From an uncultured Neomegalonema sp. (GTDB lineage: Bacteria; Pseudomonadota; Alphaproteobacteria; Rhodobacterales; Rhodobacteraceae), in the NCBI GenBank assembly GCA_937995735.1, contig CALKIZ010000072.1:17609-81608 (forward strand): a stretch of DNA of 64,000 bases, given 5' to 3'. The first letter of the stretch is position 1; the number at the start of each line of letters is the position of its first letter. The notes below the pieces were generated by a model, which was not told the DNA's origin, searched no databases, and saw only the letters and a program-made list of their open reading frames with translations. Below are positions 26,225 to 35,414 of the stretch, in pieces. The position numbers and the translations under genes are program-made.

Positions 26225-27679
26225 ATGAAAGCGACAAAAAACGTAAAGATACTGGCGACCCTTGGTCCTTCATCATCTGACCGTAAAACAATCCGCGCCC
26301 TTGCCGAAGCCGGTGCAGATGTCTTTCGTCTGAATATGAGTCATGGGGATCAGGAAGGGCAACGTGCTCGATATGAAGTAATCCGCGAAATAGAACAGGA
26401 AATTGACCGCCCTCTTGGGGTTTTGGCCGATCTTCAAGGTCCAAAAATCCGCCTAGGAACATTCGCGGATGGCCCCTATGATGTGCATGATGGGGACGTA
26501 TTCCGTTTTGATTCAAACGAAGCCCCCGGAGATAAAACCCGCGTTCACCTTCCACACCCCGAAGTGCTGCAAGCGCTGACAAAAGACGCAACCATTTTGA
26601 TCAATGACGGTAAAGTTCGAATGCGCGTCACTGAAAAACACGCAGACGCCGTTGATACCGTTGTCGTCGTCGGGGGTGAGATTTCAGACCGCAAAGGGAT
26701 GAACCTGCCCGATGTTGTGCTGCCCCTCGCGGCGCTGTCAGAGAAAGATCGTTCGGATTTAGAATTCGCTTGTGAATTGGGTGCTGATTGGATTGCTCTG
26801 TCGTTTGTTCAGCGGGCAGCAGATATTGAGGAAGCGCAAGACCTGATTAAAGGTCGTGCAATGGTCATGACCAAGGTCGAGAAACCCGCTGCGGTCGCTG
26901 ATTTTCCCTCCATCCTTGCTGTGTCCGATGGGATTATGGTCGCGCGGGGTGATTTGGGCGTCGAAATGGACCTTGCCGACTTGCCAGCCATTCAAAAACG
27001 CCTGATCAGGGATTGCCGCAATGTCGGCAAGCCCGTTGTCGTCGCGACGCAGATGCTCGAGAGCATGATTCACAGTCCTGTACCAACACGCGCGGAAATC
27101 TCTGATGTTGCCGGTGCAATCTATGACGGGGCCGATGCCGTGATGCTATCGGCTGAATCTGCCGCTGGAGATTATCCGATTGAAGCCGTCTCAACCATGC
27201 AAGATGTCGCACGGAAAGTCGAAACTGACCCTGAATATCGCAAAATGATCGACGCATCGCGCACCAATGCAAAACCAAGCATCGCAACGGCCATTACTTC
27301 CGCAGCCCGCGAAGTTGCGGATGCGGTGGATGTTAAAGCGATCTGTTGTTTTACCCATTCCGGCACGACGGCTCGGCTCGCCTCGCGCGAACGACCAAGC
27401 GCGCCAATCGTTGTGTTGACCCCGTTCCGTAAAACTGCGCGCCAGCTAACGATGTGTTGGGGGTTACATTGTGTCGTTTCTGAAAGTGTTGAGCGCTTTA
27501 AGATGGCCGTTATCTCTGCTGCACGCGCCACGAAAGCCCTCGGCCTGGCGGATGAGAACGACAGAATTGCCGTCACTGCGGGCGTTCCATTCAACAAGCC
27601 CGGCACAACAAACATTCTTCGGGTCGCCCCTGTGGATGAAGAGGCGATCTATGAAGGAGAGCCGAGCGGCGGTTATTAA
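26225..27679 (+). CDS. pyk: pyruvate kinase
   Basis: 484 residues. Motifs: KILATLGPSSSD, FRLNMSHG, LADLQGPKIRLG, the catalytic lysine in MTKVEKPAAV and the phosphoryl-transfer motif MVARGDLGVEM. It converts phosphoenolpyruvate and ADP to pyruvate and ATP, the last step of glycolysis/Entner-Doudoroff. Of two adjacent ATGs (26222, 26225) the second is better spaced from AAGGGG. C-terminal allosteric domain is complete, with FTHSGTTARLAS. Confidence 0.95.
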   Translation: MKATKNVKILATLGPSSSDRKTIRALAEAGADVFRLNMSHGDQEGQRARYEVIREIEQEIDRPLGVLADLQGPKIRLGTFADGPYDVHDGDVFRFDSNEAPGDKTRVHLPHPEVLQALTKDATILINDGKVRMRVTEKHADAVDTVVVVGGEISDRKGMNLPDVVLPLAALSEKDRSDLEFACELGADWIALSFVQRAADIEEAQDLIKGRAMVMTKVEKPAAVADFPSILAVSDGIMVARGDLGVEMDLADLPAIQKRLIRDCRNVGKPVVVATQMLESMIHSPVPTRAEISDVAGAIYDGADAVMLSAESAAGDYPIEAVSTMQDVARKVETDPEYRKMIDASRTNAKPSIATAITSAAREVADAVDVKAICCFTHSGTTARLASRERPSAPIVVLTPFRKTARQLTMCWGLHCVVSESVERFKMAVISAARATKALGLADENDRIAVTAGVPFNKPGTTNILRVAPVDEEAIYEGEPSGGY

Positions 27680-27921
27680 TCCAGTACACTACACTGCCAG
27701 CGCATAAAAATACTGAATTTTGAGTGTCTATTATGCGGACTGTCTCTTGATACGTTTCGAGCCAAAACATCGGCTTGATGCCACTTACGGCAGCGCAGAA
27801 ACCGCATTTTTACACTCTATTTACCAAGGTATTATCTATATAATTCAATGAACTAACTCGTTATACGGCCATTTGATCTGTAACTGATTCGGTCTTGCAT
27901 CCTCCTTGCATATCCGGTCGC

Positions 27922-28827
27922 ATGATTAGATTTGCCCCCATCCTCGCGGCTGCAATGCTGCTTTATCCATCAACGCAAAGCTTTGCGTCCTCGAACGGAT
28001 CAGAAGTCGTGTATTGCCATGACGTCCAACGCCAGTTGGTAAAGCGGGTTCGGCAGCGCCATTGCGACGGACAAGTTGTGACGCCTTCGCAAGCCAAATT
28101 AATCAATGACCGTATAGAAGCAGACAGGAATGCGCGCCGGGCGCAGACGCTTACGCAAACCGCTGCGCGCCAGCATCAAGGGTTCAAATTCAAAAGTGCG
28201 GGTGCTGCATTCGCGGTGAATCGTCATGGTGAAATACTGACGAGTGCCCATGTAATACGGGGGTGCGATGCCGTAGAGGTTCGCAATAACAGCAGTACCA
28301 CTCCCTATGCGGCGCGCGTTAAAGCTATCGCAGAGAATAGCGATCTTGCGGTGATCCAAATTGGTGCGCCGACTCCGAATATCATTCGTTTCAGCCCACA
28401 GCCGCCACCTGATGGTTCACCCTTGGCTCTGATTGGATATCCATCCGAAGGAATGATCCGCCGTACCCCCCGGATGACGCCCGTATTGATCAGCTATGCC
28501 GTGAGCAATCCATCGAAACATGGACTAACCGGAATTGCCGGCGATGTGCGGCGCGGGAATTCTGGTGGCCCCGCTTTGGATAGTCGCGGGCGGGCCGTTG
28601 GTGTGTTAAAAGCAAAAATTAACACGGTAGAAGCGAAAAAACTGACGGGCCGGACTCTTACACATCTCGGTGTACTGGTCGAGCGCTCAACGGTTTTAAG
28701 GTTTCTGGAAAGATCGAAAACACGTTACGTTATCGACGGCGCTCAAACCGCCGAGAAAACTGGGCGTGATCTGTTTAACTATGGCAGCCGCGCAGTTTAC
28801 CGGGTGGATTGTCTCGTTAGAAACTGA
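27922..28827 (+). CDS. exported trypsin-like serine protease
   Basis: 301 residues. The ATG at 27922 opens a signal peptide ending at STQSFASS. The triad is His110 (TSAHVIRG), Asp141 (ENSDLAVI) and Ser214 (RRGNSGGPAL), a complete S1/DegP-like chymotrypsin fold without a PDZ domain. A short cysteine-bearing N-terminal region (YCHDVQ, RHCDG) precedes it. Likely periplasmic proteolysis. The upstream 240 bases (27680-27921) hold no recognisable signal besides AT-rich DNA. Confidence 0.82.
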   Translation: MIRFAPILAAAMLLYPSTQSFASSNGSEVVYCHDVQRQLVKRVRQRHCDGQVVTPSQAKLINDRIEADRNARRAQTLTQTAARQHQGFKFKSAGAAFAVNRHGEILTSAHVIRGCDAVEVRNNSSTTPYAARVKAIAENSDLAVIQIGAPTPNIIRFSPQPPPDGSPLALIGYPSEGMIRRTPRMTPVLISYAVSNPSKHGLTGIAGDVRRGNSGGPALDSRGRAVGVLKAKINTVEAKKLTGRTLTHLGVLVERSTVLRFLERSKTRYVIDGAQTAEKTGRDLFNYGSRAVYRVDCLVRN

Positions 28828-28901
28828 TGCTACATCGCATCAAAGCACGCCCAGGCCAGATAGTTTTGTGATACGGATACAGGAGCCAAAGGAGGATTCC
28901 G

Positions 28902-29588
28902 TTGTCACAATTTGCCATTCCACAACCGCCAGTTCCGACCATTCCTATAAACGGCAGCGATGCCCTATTCCCGGTTCGCCGGGTTTATTGCATTGGCCGG
29001 AACTATGCGGCGCATACAATCGAGATGGGCGGCGATCCTGACCGCGATCCACCTTTCTTTTTTCAAAAGAACCCTGACAATCTCGATTTGTCTGGCGAGT
29101 TTCCATATCCGGTTAAATCGAATGATGTGCATCACGAACTTGAAATGCTCGTTGCGCTTAAGTCCGGCGGCACGGATATACCTGTCGAAAGCGCGCTTGA
29201 TCATGTCTTTGGATATGCCGTTTGCCTCGATATGACGCGGCGGGATTTGCAAGGTGAAGCGAAGAAGCTCAGCCGCCCTTGGGAAATTGGGAAATCTTTT
29301 GAGCGCTCAGCACCATGTGGAGCTTTGGTTCCAGCATCCGAAATCGGGCATCCCGACAAGGGCATTGTCAGTTTGAGTGTTAATGGTGAAGTGCGTCAAA
29401 CGGGCGATCTTGATCAGATGATCTGGAAAGTACCGGAGATGATTGCGTATCTCTCAGAATATTTCGAACTGGCAGCGGGTGATGTGATCCTGTCAGGAAC
29501 CCCCTCCGGCGTTGCTGCGGTGGTCAAAGGCGATGTGATGGATGCGGAGATCGGAGGTGTCGGATCACTCGAGGTCAAAGTCATCTGA
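28902..29588 (+). CDS. fumarylacetoacetate hydrolase-family protein
   Basis: 228 residues. FAH signature: RRVYCIGRNYAAH, metal ligand stretch HHELEMLVAL, and ILSGTPSGVAAVVKGD. Such single-domain enzymes are acylpyruvate hydrolases, oxaloacetate decarboxylases or isomerases in aromatic-acid pathways. The start is a TTG at 28902, chosen because AGGAGG lies at ideal spacing upstream and no conserved sequence precedes it. The exact reaction cannot be chosen from sequence alone. Confidence 0.88.
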   Translation: MSQFAIPQPPVPTIPINGSDALFPVRRVYCIGRNYAAHTIEMGGDPDRDPPFFFQKNPDNLDLSGEFPYPVKSNDVHHELEMLVALKSGGTDIPVESALDHVFGYAVCLDMTRRDLQGEAKKLSRPWEIGKSFERSAPCGALVPASEIGHPDKGIVSLSVNGEVRQTGDLDQMIWKVPEMIAYLSEYFELAAGDVILSGTPSGVAAVVKGDVMDAEIGGVGSLEVKVI

Positions 29589-29599
29589 TACTTGAAAAC

Positions 29600-29648
29600 C
29601 GCCTGCCCAACGAAGTTGATGAGGGGCAGGCGTTCTTTGGCGGCAATG
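29600..29648. terminator. bidirectional terminator between convergent genes
   Basis: A 9-bp stem CGCCTGCCC / GGGCAGGCG (29600-29608 and 29634-29642) has a TTCTTT tail on the plus side and GTTTTC on the minus side. It lies between the stops of the FAH and BMP genes. Confidence 0.7.
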
Positions 29649-29657
29649 GGCTACGGC

Positions 29658-30722
29658 TTACTTCGGCAAATCGCCGATCACGCCTTTGACGAAAAAGTCC
29701 ATTGTCGCCATCATGCCATCATCAGCGGTTTCACCGGCGGCGACGCGCTCTTTACCGTCGCGATCAACGATTGGGCCTGTGAAGGGATGCAAACGGCCAA
29801 GGCGGATTAAGTCTTCAGTTTCTTTTGCCGCCTTCGCGATTTCATAATCCATGTTGATGTAAGGAGACATCTGCACCATGCCCGGTTGGATGCCATCCCA
29901 TGTATCTGTGCTCTCCCACGTTCCATCCAGAACCTTACCAACGCGGGTTACGTAATACGGTGCCCAATTGTCGATGATTGACGTGAGCTGAGCCGTCTTA
30001 CCGAATTCGTGCATATCGGAGGCTTGTCCGAAAGCAGGAATACCCGCGTTTGCTGCGGTTTGTACCGGAGCCGGAGAGTCGGTGTGCTGCGTGATGATGT
30101 CAGCGCCTTGAGCGATCAATGCTTTTGTCGCATCGGCCTCTTTGCCCGGATCAAACCAAGAATTGACCCAAACAACCGAAATCTCGGAATCCGGATTGAC
30201 GCTTTGCATTCCGAGAAGGAACGCATTCACACCGCGAATGACTTCAGGGATTGGGAAAGAGGCGACGTAACCTGCCTTGCCGTTTTTCGACATTTTACCG
30301 GCGATTTGTCCGGCGATATACCGGCCCTCATAAAACCGCGCGCTATAGGTGGCGAGGTTATCCGCACGTTTAAAGCCCGTGGCGTGTTCAAATTTTACTT
30401 TCGGAAATTGCTTTGCGACCTTTACCGTGGGGTCCATGAACCCGAATGACGTCGTGAAGATTAACCCGTGGCCCGATGCGGCAAGTTGACGGATCACACG
30501 TTCCGCATCCGGTCCCTCGGAAACGCTCTCGACAAATGTTGTTTTTACCTTATCGCCGTATTTCGCTTCGATGGCCTTCAGCCCTTCATGATGCTGATAC
30601 GTCCAGCCATGATCACCAATAGGACCAACATAAACAAAACCAACTTTTAGCGGATCGTCAGCGGCTTGCGCGGCGGTAAGTCCAAGGGCTGTGGCAAGCC
30701 CGAGAAGCAAAGTGCGGAACAT
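29658..30722 (-). CDS. BMP-family ABC transporter substrate-binding protein
   Basis: 354 residues with a signal peptide ending AAQAA. BMP/PnrA features: VGFVYVGPIGDHGWTYQHHEGL near the start, IFTTSFGFMDPTVKVAKQFP, and ARFYEGRYIAGQIAGKM. Family members bind purine nucleosides or related compounds for import. No permease or ATPase gene is next to it, so its partners are elsewhere or it is an orphan receptor. GGGGAGAG upstream of the ATG supports the start. Confidence 0.88.
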   Translation of the reverse strand: MFRTLLLGLATALGLTAAQAADDPLKVGFVYVGPIGDHGWTYQHHEGLKAIEAKYGDKVKTTFVESVSEGPDAERVIRQLAASGHGLIFTTSFGFMDPTVKVAKQFPKVKFEHATGFKRADNLATYSARFYEGRYIAGQIAGKMSKNGKAGYVASFPIPEVIRGVNAFLLGMQSVNPDSEISVVWVNSWFDPGKEADATKALIAQGADIITQHTDSPAPVQTAANAGIPAFGQASDMHEFGKTAQLTSIIDNWAPYYVTRVGKVLDGTWESTDTWDGIQPGMVQMSPYINMDYEIAKAAKETEDLIRLGRLHPFTGPIVDRDGKERVAAGETADDGMMATMDFFVKGVIGDLPK

Positions 30723-30838
30723 TTAGTACTCTCCCCGTTTCAACCTCCGATGCTCGAAAAATGAAAGATACTTCATTTTCGGTATCGGACGTTATCGATT
30801 CGCCGCGAAGAGTATTGCGGATTACTCTCGAAAGGGAG

Positions 30839-31417
30839 TCAGTCGTTGTCGGTTATTCCTGCACCAGCGCCGCTCATCCGTGACGCCTCGGTCGCAGGTG
30901 CGTAAGTGCGCGAGGCAAAATGGTTTAATCGAGCCATTGCTTCCGCCTCAGTTTCCGGCACGCGATTAACCCTTTGAGCGCTTTGCGCTGTTGCGGGAGC
31001 AGCAGAACATTCTGCCTCATCGGTCAAAAGCAACGCGCGCGAAGCGTCACTCGTCAAGCCAGTCTCAGAAACAACCAACATCATGTCAGGCCATGTCAAA
31101 GCCATCCCGGACGGGCTAGACCTCGCAATGAAGGGGGCAAGCAAGAGGGGTTGTCTGACCCGACCAAGCCACTCCGAGACGCCTCTATCGGCGTCCATAA
31201 TCGCCGTGCCAAGATGTATAGGGCATAGTTCATGAGGCTTTGAAGGCGACTGGTCACGCCATTCGAGATAATTGGCTAATGCAGCGACGCCCGGCGCGCC
31301 GCTTGCTTGCAGCCAATGGACCGCGAAACTTGCTTCATCTGCCATGCCCCAAGGCAATCCCGCGCCACGCGCCGCCTTGGTCGCCAATGCCTTTACTTCA
31401 CCTAAGGACCAACTCAT
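30839..31417 (-). CDS. DUF3726-family protein
   Basis: 192 residues. The N-terminus SLGEVKALATKAARGAGLPWGMADEA fits DUF3726, a family of unknown function seen mostly in Rhodobacterales-type bacteria. No catalytic motif is evident. The start at 31417 puts the conserved block at the N-terminus; the frame extends upstream into the previous gene. It is the last gene of the dmd-containing run and follows the 565-residue unknown by 13 bases, so they may act together. Confidence 0.75.
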   Translation of the reverse strand: MSWSLGEVKALATKAARGAGLPWGMADEASFAVHWLQASGAPGVAALANYLEWRDQSPSKPHELCPIHLGTAIMDADRGVSEWLGRVRQPLLLAPFIARSSPSGMALTWPDMMLVVSETGLTSDASRALLLTDEAECSAAPATAQSAQRVNRVPETEAEAMARLNHFASRTYAPATEASRMSGAGAGITDND

Positions 31418-31430
31418 CAGAGAAATCCAC

Positions 31431-33128
31431 TCACTGCAAAGGCGGATAAGCGAGGTCGTCGGGGTCCATATCAGCCAACTCGTCGGGGAATGGCGCACCC
31501 TGAAACATCGTTATCCGCACCCAACGATCACTGCGGGGGTCAAATTTCGTCGCACCGAAGAACGATAACTTACAGCGTAGCAAATCAATCGGCAGCATCT
31601 CGGACGCAATCGTATTATCGCGAATCTCGGCGTAAGGCTTTTGTGCCGCGATTTGTAAGCGCCGGACGGTGTGACGGTATTCCGGATGACGGAGCAGAAA
31701 TTCCGCAACCGTAGCCGTGTCATCGAAATCCTTGAGCGCAGCAAGCGCGAGCATGGCGTCACGCCCCGGTGCGAGGGGTTGCTCGTATGGTTCCAGCGGT
31801 TCTTCAAAGCGTTCGCCCAAGCGGGGTTCGAGCTTTTCTTCCGAGACGTACCAAATCCGCGCCTGAGCATCCGGTGCATCGAAATCTATCGACAAAGCCC
31901 ATTGATAAATCTCGGTCAGTTTAGAGCGTAGCGCCGCAACGGTCATTTTACCGTCAATACGGGCTAGGTTTGATTCATCCGCGCTCATGCCTAGAGCTAG
32001 ATCATCGATCAGCGCGCCGTAAGGTTCGAGCATCAGCGAGACAAGCTGTTCTTGCCCTTCCAGCGACAAGGCCGTCTCCGCCCAGCGATAGAGCGCATTC
32101 CAAGGGTGTTCTGCCGATAGTGCGGTATCGGAGAGATGCTTTCGCAGAATTGTGAAGTCTTCACGCAGCCCATCACATTTTTGCGCTTGCCCCGGATGAT
32201 CGACTGTCCAGTTCGCGGCATTTATCTCTGCGCGTTCGACCAGCGCGCGGAACATTTCCTGTTCTTTGCTCGTAGCCGTCTCAATCGCTCGTATTCTGGC
32301 CAGCGCCGTCTCGCGCGCATTAATCCACGCATGGATGAGCGCGGGATGATTCAGCAGGAACGGAGCCATGCCAAGGCCGGTGGAGTTGCCAACGCCGAAA
32401 CGCCGCTTTAGGTCGGGTTTTAACGTCACTGCCGTCTCAGGTGCGCTCATCGCCGCCATATGCTCGGCAAGATCAATGGTGAAAGAGCGGATCAACCAAA
32501 CGCTCAATAGCTCCGGTTGGAACGATCCCTGAAATTCGGGACGTTCGGCCCACGTCTCACGATCCGCTGCACCGAATTTTCCCGAACCATAAACGGCAGT
32601 GGTGCGCATCAGATACCCGACAGGTTCGATCACAGCCGGGTCGGGTTGTTGTCCACGCGACAAAGCATCGACCACGTGCTCAAAAAGGCGCACGGAACGG
32701 TTTGCGCGGGACAAGACAAATTCGCCATCAGACAGACGGCCAGCCTCTTGCACCGGAACATGCGCGGAAAGGCGCGTTAAATCTTCTTCGGTTGGCTCAC
32801 CATCAAACAGTGTAAAAGTAGAATCCCACGCTTCGGCAATGACCCGATCAGAGCGCAAATCCGCAGGCAGATCATGAGCAAACGCGATCAGAGTGTATGT
32901 GCGCTCTGGTCCTTTGGCCCGATAGGTCGCGACTCCAACGCCTTTTGCGTCAATCCGCCACACCGGACGATCAAAGCGCCACCCCGCTGATTTCATACGG
33001 CGCAGCAGAACGCGCATGAAGCTCAACCGCGTTTGATGGAAACATCCCATGCGAGATAGGCGCATTACCTGTTCAGGAGCGCGTTTTGGGGCGTCTGCTT
33101 GGCCACTTAGATCACTTGCTTGCTTCAT
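31431..33128 (-). CDS. conserved-looking 565-residue protein, unknown
   Basis: 565 residues from the ATG at 33128 (an upstream in-frame TTG at 33146 is possible). Soluble, acidic, mostly helical, no signal peptide or membrane segment. Segments with a folded look are RLSFMRVLLRRM, YLMRTTAVYGSGKFGAAD and the C-terminal FDPRSDRWVRITMFQGAPFPDEL. I recognise no catalytic motif. It lies between the MFS transporter and DUF3726 in the dmd run, and the pairing with DUF3726 suggests a shared function. Confidence 0.65.
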   Translation of the reverse strand: MKQASDLSGQADAPKRAPEQVMRLSRMGCFHQTRLSFMRVLLRRMKSAGWRFDRPVWRIDAKGVGVATYRAKGPERTYTLIAFAHDLPADLRSDRVIAEAWDSTFTLFDGEPTEEDLTRLSAHVPVQEAGRLSDGEFVLSRANRSVRLFEHVVDALSRGQQPDPAVIEPVGYLMRTTAVYGSGKFGAADRETWAERPEFQGSFQPELLSVWLIRSFTIDLAEHMAAMSAPETAVTLKPDLKRRFGVGNSTGLGMAPFLLNHPALIHAWINARETALARIRAIETATSKEQEMFRALVERAEINAANWTVDHPGQAQKCDGLREDFTILRKHLSDTALSAEHPWNALYRWAETALSLEGQEQLVSLMLEPYGALIDDLALGMSADESNLARIDGKMTVAALRSKLTEIYQWALSIDFDAPDAQARIWYVSEEKLEPRLGERFEEPLEPYEQPLAPGRDAMLALAALKDFDDTATVAEFLLRHPEYRHTVRRLQIAAQKPYAEIRDNTIASEMLPIDLLRCKLSFFGATKFDPRSDRWVRITMFQGAPFPDELADMDPDDLAYPPLQ

Positions 33129-33159
33129 AAGTGCGATACGCCTCAATTTCCGTCGCCGG

Positions 33160-34368
33160 TCAAGTCTCTCTGATCAATCGCCGCATCGCTTCAATCCCAA
33201 ACATAGGCCCCAGTGACATAATCGCGATGGTTAAGGGCCAACCCAGAGTTTCAGCCAGCATAGGGGTCACTTGTACCGTAACCGCAGTTAACGCGAAACC
33301 AAGGGCCGTTTGGAACGTCATGAGACTGCCAACGCTCTCAGGGGGCGCTGCATCGGCAACAAGAGCTGAAAACTGGGCAGAATCGGGGATTATGAAGATA
33401 CCCCAGACGATCAAGGCCGTTGCAATCGCCCAAACAGGGCCACCGAAAGTCAGCGCCGATGCAATCCCCGCCAATCCACTGATCACCATCATGGCCTGAG
33501 CCGCACGCGCCTTTCCGATGCGATCTGCCATCATGCCCACTGGAACACAGGCGATACCGCCCAACGCTATGGCCGTAAACGCTGTTAACCGTCCTGCTGC
33601 CTCTGCGCCCTCCATCCCGATGAGGACATAAGAAGCCGTCGCAATCGCCGCGCACCACGCCCAGAATGCATATAATTCCCACATATGGCCGAGATACCCG
33701 GCATAGGCCAGTCGCACCCGCCGGTTGGTCCATGCTTGCGCGATTACTCTCGGGTCAAAACGCGGTGCGCGGACATGGTGCGGCCCAAGCTGTGCCAGTA
33801 AGACCAACACGGCTCCTAATGCCGCTGCGCAGGATGCTATGGCGACTGTGACCCGCCAATCGACGCCGCCGAGCAAAGCAAAAAGATGCGGTGAAGCAGA
33901 ACCGAGTGTTAAAGCACCAACGAGTAGCCCAACCAAAAGCCCCCGATCCGTCGTGCCCCATCCAACGGCAATCTTCATTCCCACCGGATAAACTCCGGCG
34001 AGCGCTGCGCCGGTTATGGCGCGCAATCCGATCTGGGCAATGCCGCCAATCGGCGTTACGAGCAAAAGCACGTTTGCCGCCGCTGCAATAAGACCGCTTA
34101 CGAGGAAAACGCGCCTTGGGTCATATCTGTCCGCAAGCCCGAGCACTGCAAAGCCAAGTGCACCGATAACGAAACCAATCTGAACGGCACTCGATAACGC
34201 AGCACCCTGCGCGCCCGACAATCCTGCCTCAGCGGACATCTCGGGCAGAACAGCAGCAGACACAAACCAAAGGCTCATCGCCGCGATCTCTGCAAAGCAA
34301 AGCAACGCTATCGAGCGCACTTTTCCTTCGTAGGCTGGTTTTTCAGTGTTGCCGGATTTGTCTGTCAC
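33160..34368 (-). CDS. MFS transporter
   Basis: 402 residues with twelve hydrophobic segments and the loop 2-3 motif GLADRYDPRRVFLVSG, plus MADRIGKARAAQA in the second half. GTG start at 34368. Its position two genes below the dmdB-like ligase suggests export or import of an organic acid or sulfur compound, but the substrate is not predictable. The YNFM/nitrate-like subgroup cannot be excluded. Confidence 0.85.
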   Translation of the reverse strand: MTDKSGNTEKPAYEGKVRSIALLCFAEIAAMSLWFVSAAVLPEMSAEAGLSGAQGAALSSAVQIGFVIGALGFAVLGLADRYDPRRVFLVSGLIAAAANVLLLVTPIGGIAQIGLRAITGAALAGVYPVGMKIAVGWGTTDRGLLVGLLVGALTLGSASPHLFALLGGVDWRVTVAIASCAAALGAVLVLLAQLGPHHVRAPRFDPRVIAQAWTNRRVRLAYAGYLGHMWELYAFWAWCAAIATASYVLIGMEGAEAAGRLTAFTAIALGGIACVPVGMMADRIGKARAAQAMMVISGLAGIASALTFGGPVWAIATALIVWGIFIIPDSAQFSALVADAAPPESVGSLMTFQTALGFALTAVTVQVTPMLAETLGWPLTIAIMSLGPMFGIEAMRRLIRET

Positions 34369-34371
34369 GGA

Positions 34372-34770
34372 TTAAGCGCTGCGACTAACAGGTTCGATTA
34401 GTCCCATAATTGCGCCTGCGGAATCGGCATGAACGCACATTTTGCCCATGCCGGGAATGACGAAAGGATCGCGGAGGATTTTGCCGCCGCATTCCTCACT
34501 ATGGACAAGTGCCTTATCAAGATTCTCAACAGCAATGTATGTGAACCAGTGATCCGGTATCCCTTCGAAAGCGGGTTTGAACAGTGTGAAGATACCCGCG
34601 ACAGGGCGACCATCCTTCATCGCGATATAGTATGGCCGGGTGTCGTCATCCGTCGCCGTCGGCGCTTCGGTGAAAGTCCAGCCCATGACCGCGCCATACC
34701 ATTTCAGCGCTTCGTCAGGGTTCCAGGTGTTCAGTTCTGTCCACCAAATCTGGCCGTGCGGGTTCGACAT
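34372..34770 (-). CDS. VOC (glyoxalase/bleomycin-resistance) superfamily protein
   Basis: 132 residues, two beta-alpha-beta-beta-beta modules: WWTELNTWNPDEALKWYGAVMGW and HWFTYIAVENLDKALVHSEECGG. The pattern fits the VOC metal-dependent family, including the alphaproteobacterial group annotated as lactoylglutathione-lyase-like. Reaction unknown. GAGAG precedes the ATG. It sits between the LysE exporter (17 bases) and the MFS gene (3 bases). Confidence 0.82.
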   Translation of the reverse strand: MSNPHGQIWWTELNTWNPDEALKWYGAVMGWTFTEAPTATDDDTRPYYIAMKDGRPVAGIFTLFKPAFEGIPDHWFTYIAVENLDKALVHSEECGGKILRDPFVIPGMGKMCVHADSAGAIMGLIEPVSRSA

Positions 34771-34787
34771 TTTAACTCTCTTTCAAA

Positions 34788-35411
34788 TCACTCTGGACGG
34801 TATGTCAGCAGCTTTATTGAGGCCGCGCCAAACAACAATCCGAAGACAAGTTCGAACCACCGTTTACTGCGTACATACCCTCTCGCGATCAAAGCCGTAG
34901 AGAAGATAATCGCATAGCCACAAAACATCGTCATTGAGCAAAGCAACAGAGCTGCGAACAACGTCCATACCGCAGAGGCTCCCGCGTCCGGCGCAAGGGC
35001 AATCGCGTAGATGGACCCCCAGCCCAAGACAGCCTTCGGATTGGTAAGGTGCAACAGCAATCCCCGGCGGAAAAACCCGCTTGTTCCAGCCTTTACCGGA
35101 GTAACACCGCCGCCCTGAAAGGCCGAGCGTAACGACTTTACCGCAAGATACAGGAGATAAAGCGCACCAGCATAGCGTACGATTTCGAAAATCCATTGGC
35201 TGGACATCATGATCGCCGAGAACCCGAGCGCCGCCGCAATACCCCACGATGCCGATCCAACGGTAACCCCAATTGCGAGCGCTAATCCGGCGGAACGACC
35301 GTATGCCATGGATGTCCCGCTGATCGCGAGCGTGGCGGGTCCGGGGCTACCTGCGCTAACAGCCCATCCCAACAAAATCAGTGGCAAAGGCAAAGTAAAA
35401 AGTTCTGTCAT
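34788..35411 (-). CDS. LysE/RhtB-family exporter
   Basis: 207 residues with six hydrophobic segments and the LysE-family signature GWAVSAGSPGPATLAISGTSMAYGR near residue 15, then a central TNPKAVLGWGSIYA. Family members export amino acids or analogues. It starts three bases after the dmdB-like gene, so it is likely co-translated in the dmd run; an exported product of methylthio metabolism is a possible but unproven substrate. Confidence 0.87.
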   Translation of the reverse strand: MTELFTLPLPLILLGWAVSAGSPGPATLAISGTSMAYGRSAGLALAIGVTVGSASWGIAAALGFSAIMMSSQWIFEIVRYAGALYLLYLAVKSLRSAFQGGGVTPVKAGTSGFFRRGLLLHLTNPKAVLGWGSIYAIALAPDAGASAVWTLFAALLLCSMTMFCGYAIIFSTALIARGYVRSKRWFELVFGLLFGAASIKLLTYRPE

Positions 35412-35414
35412 GTC

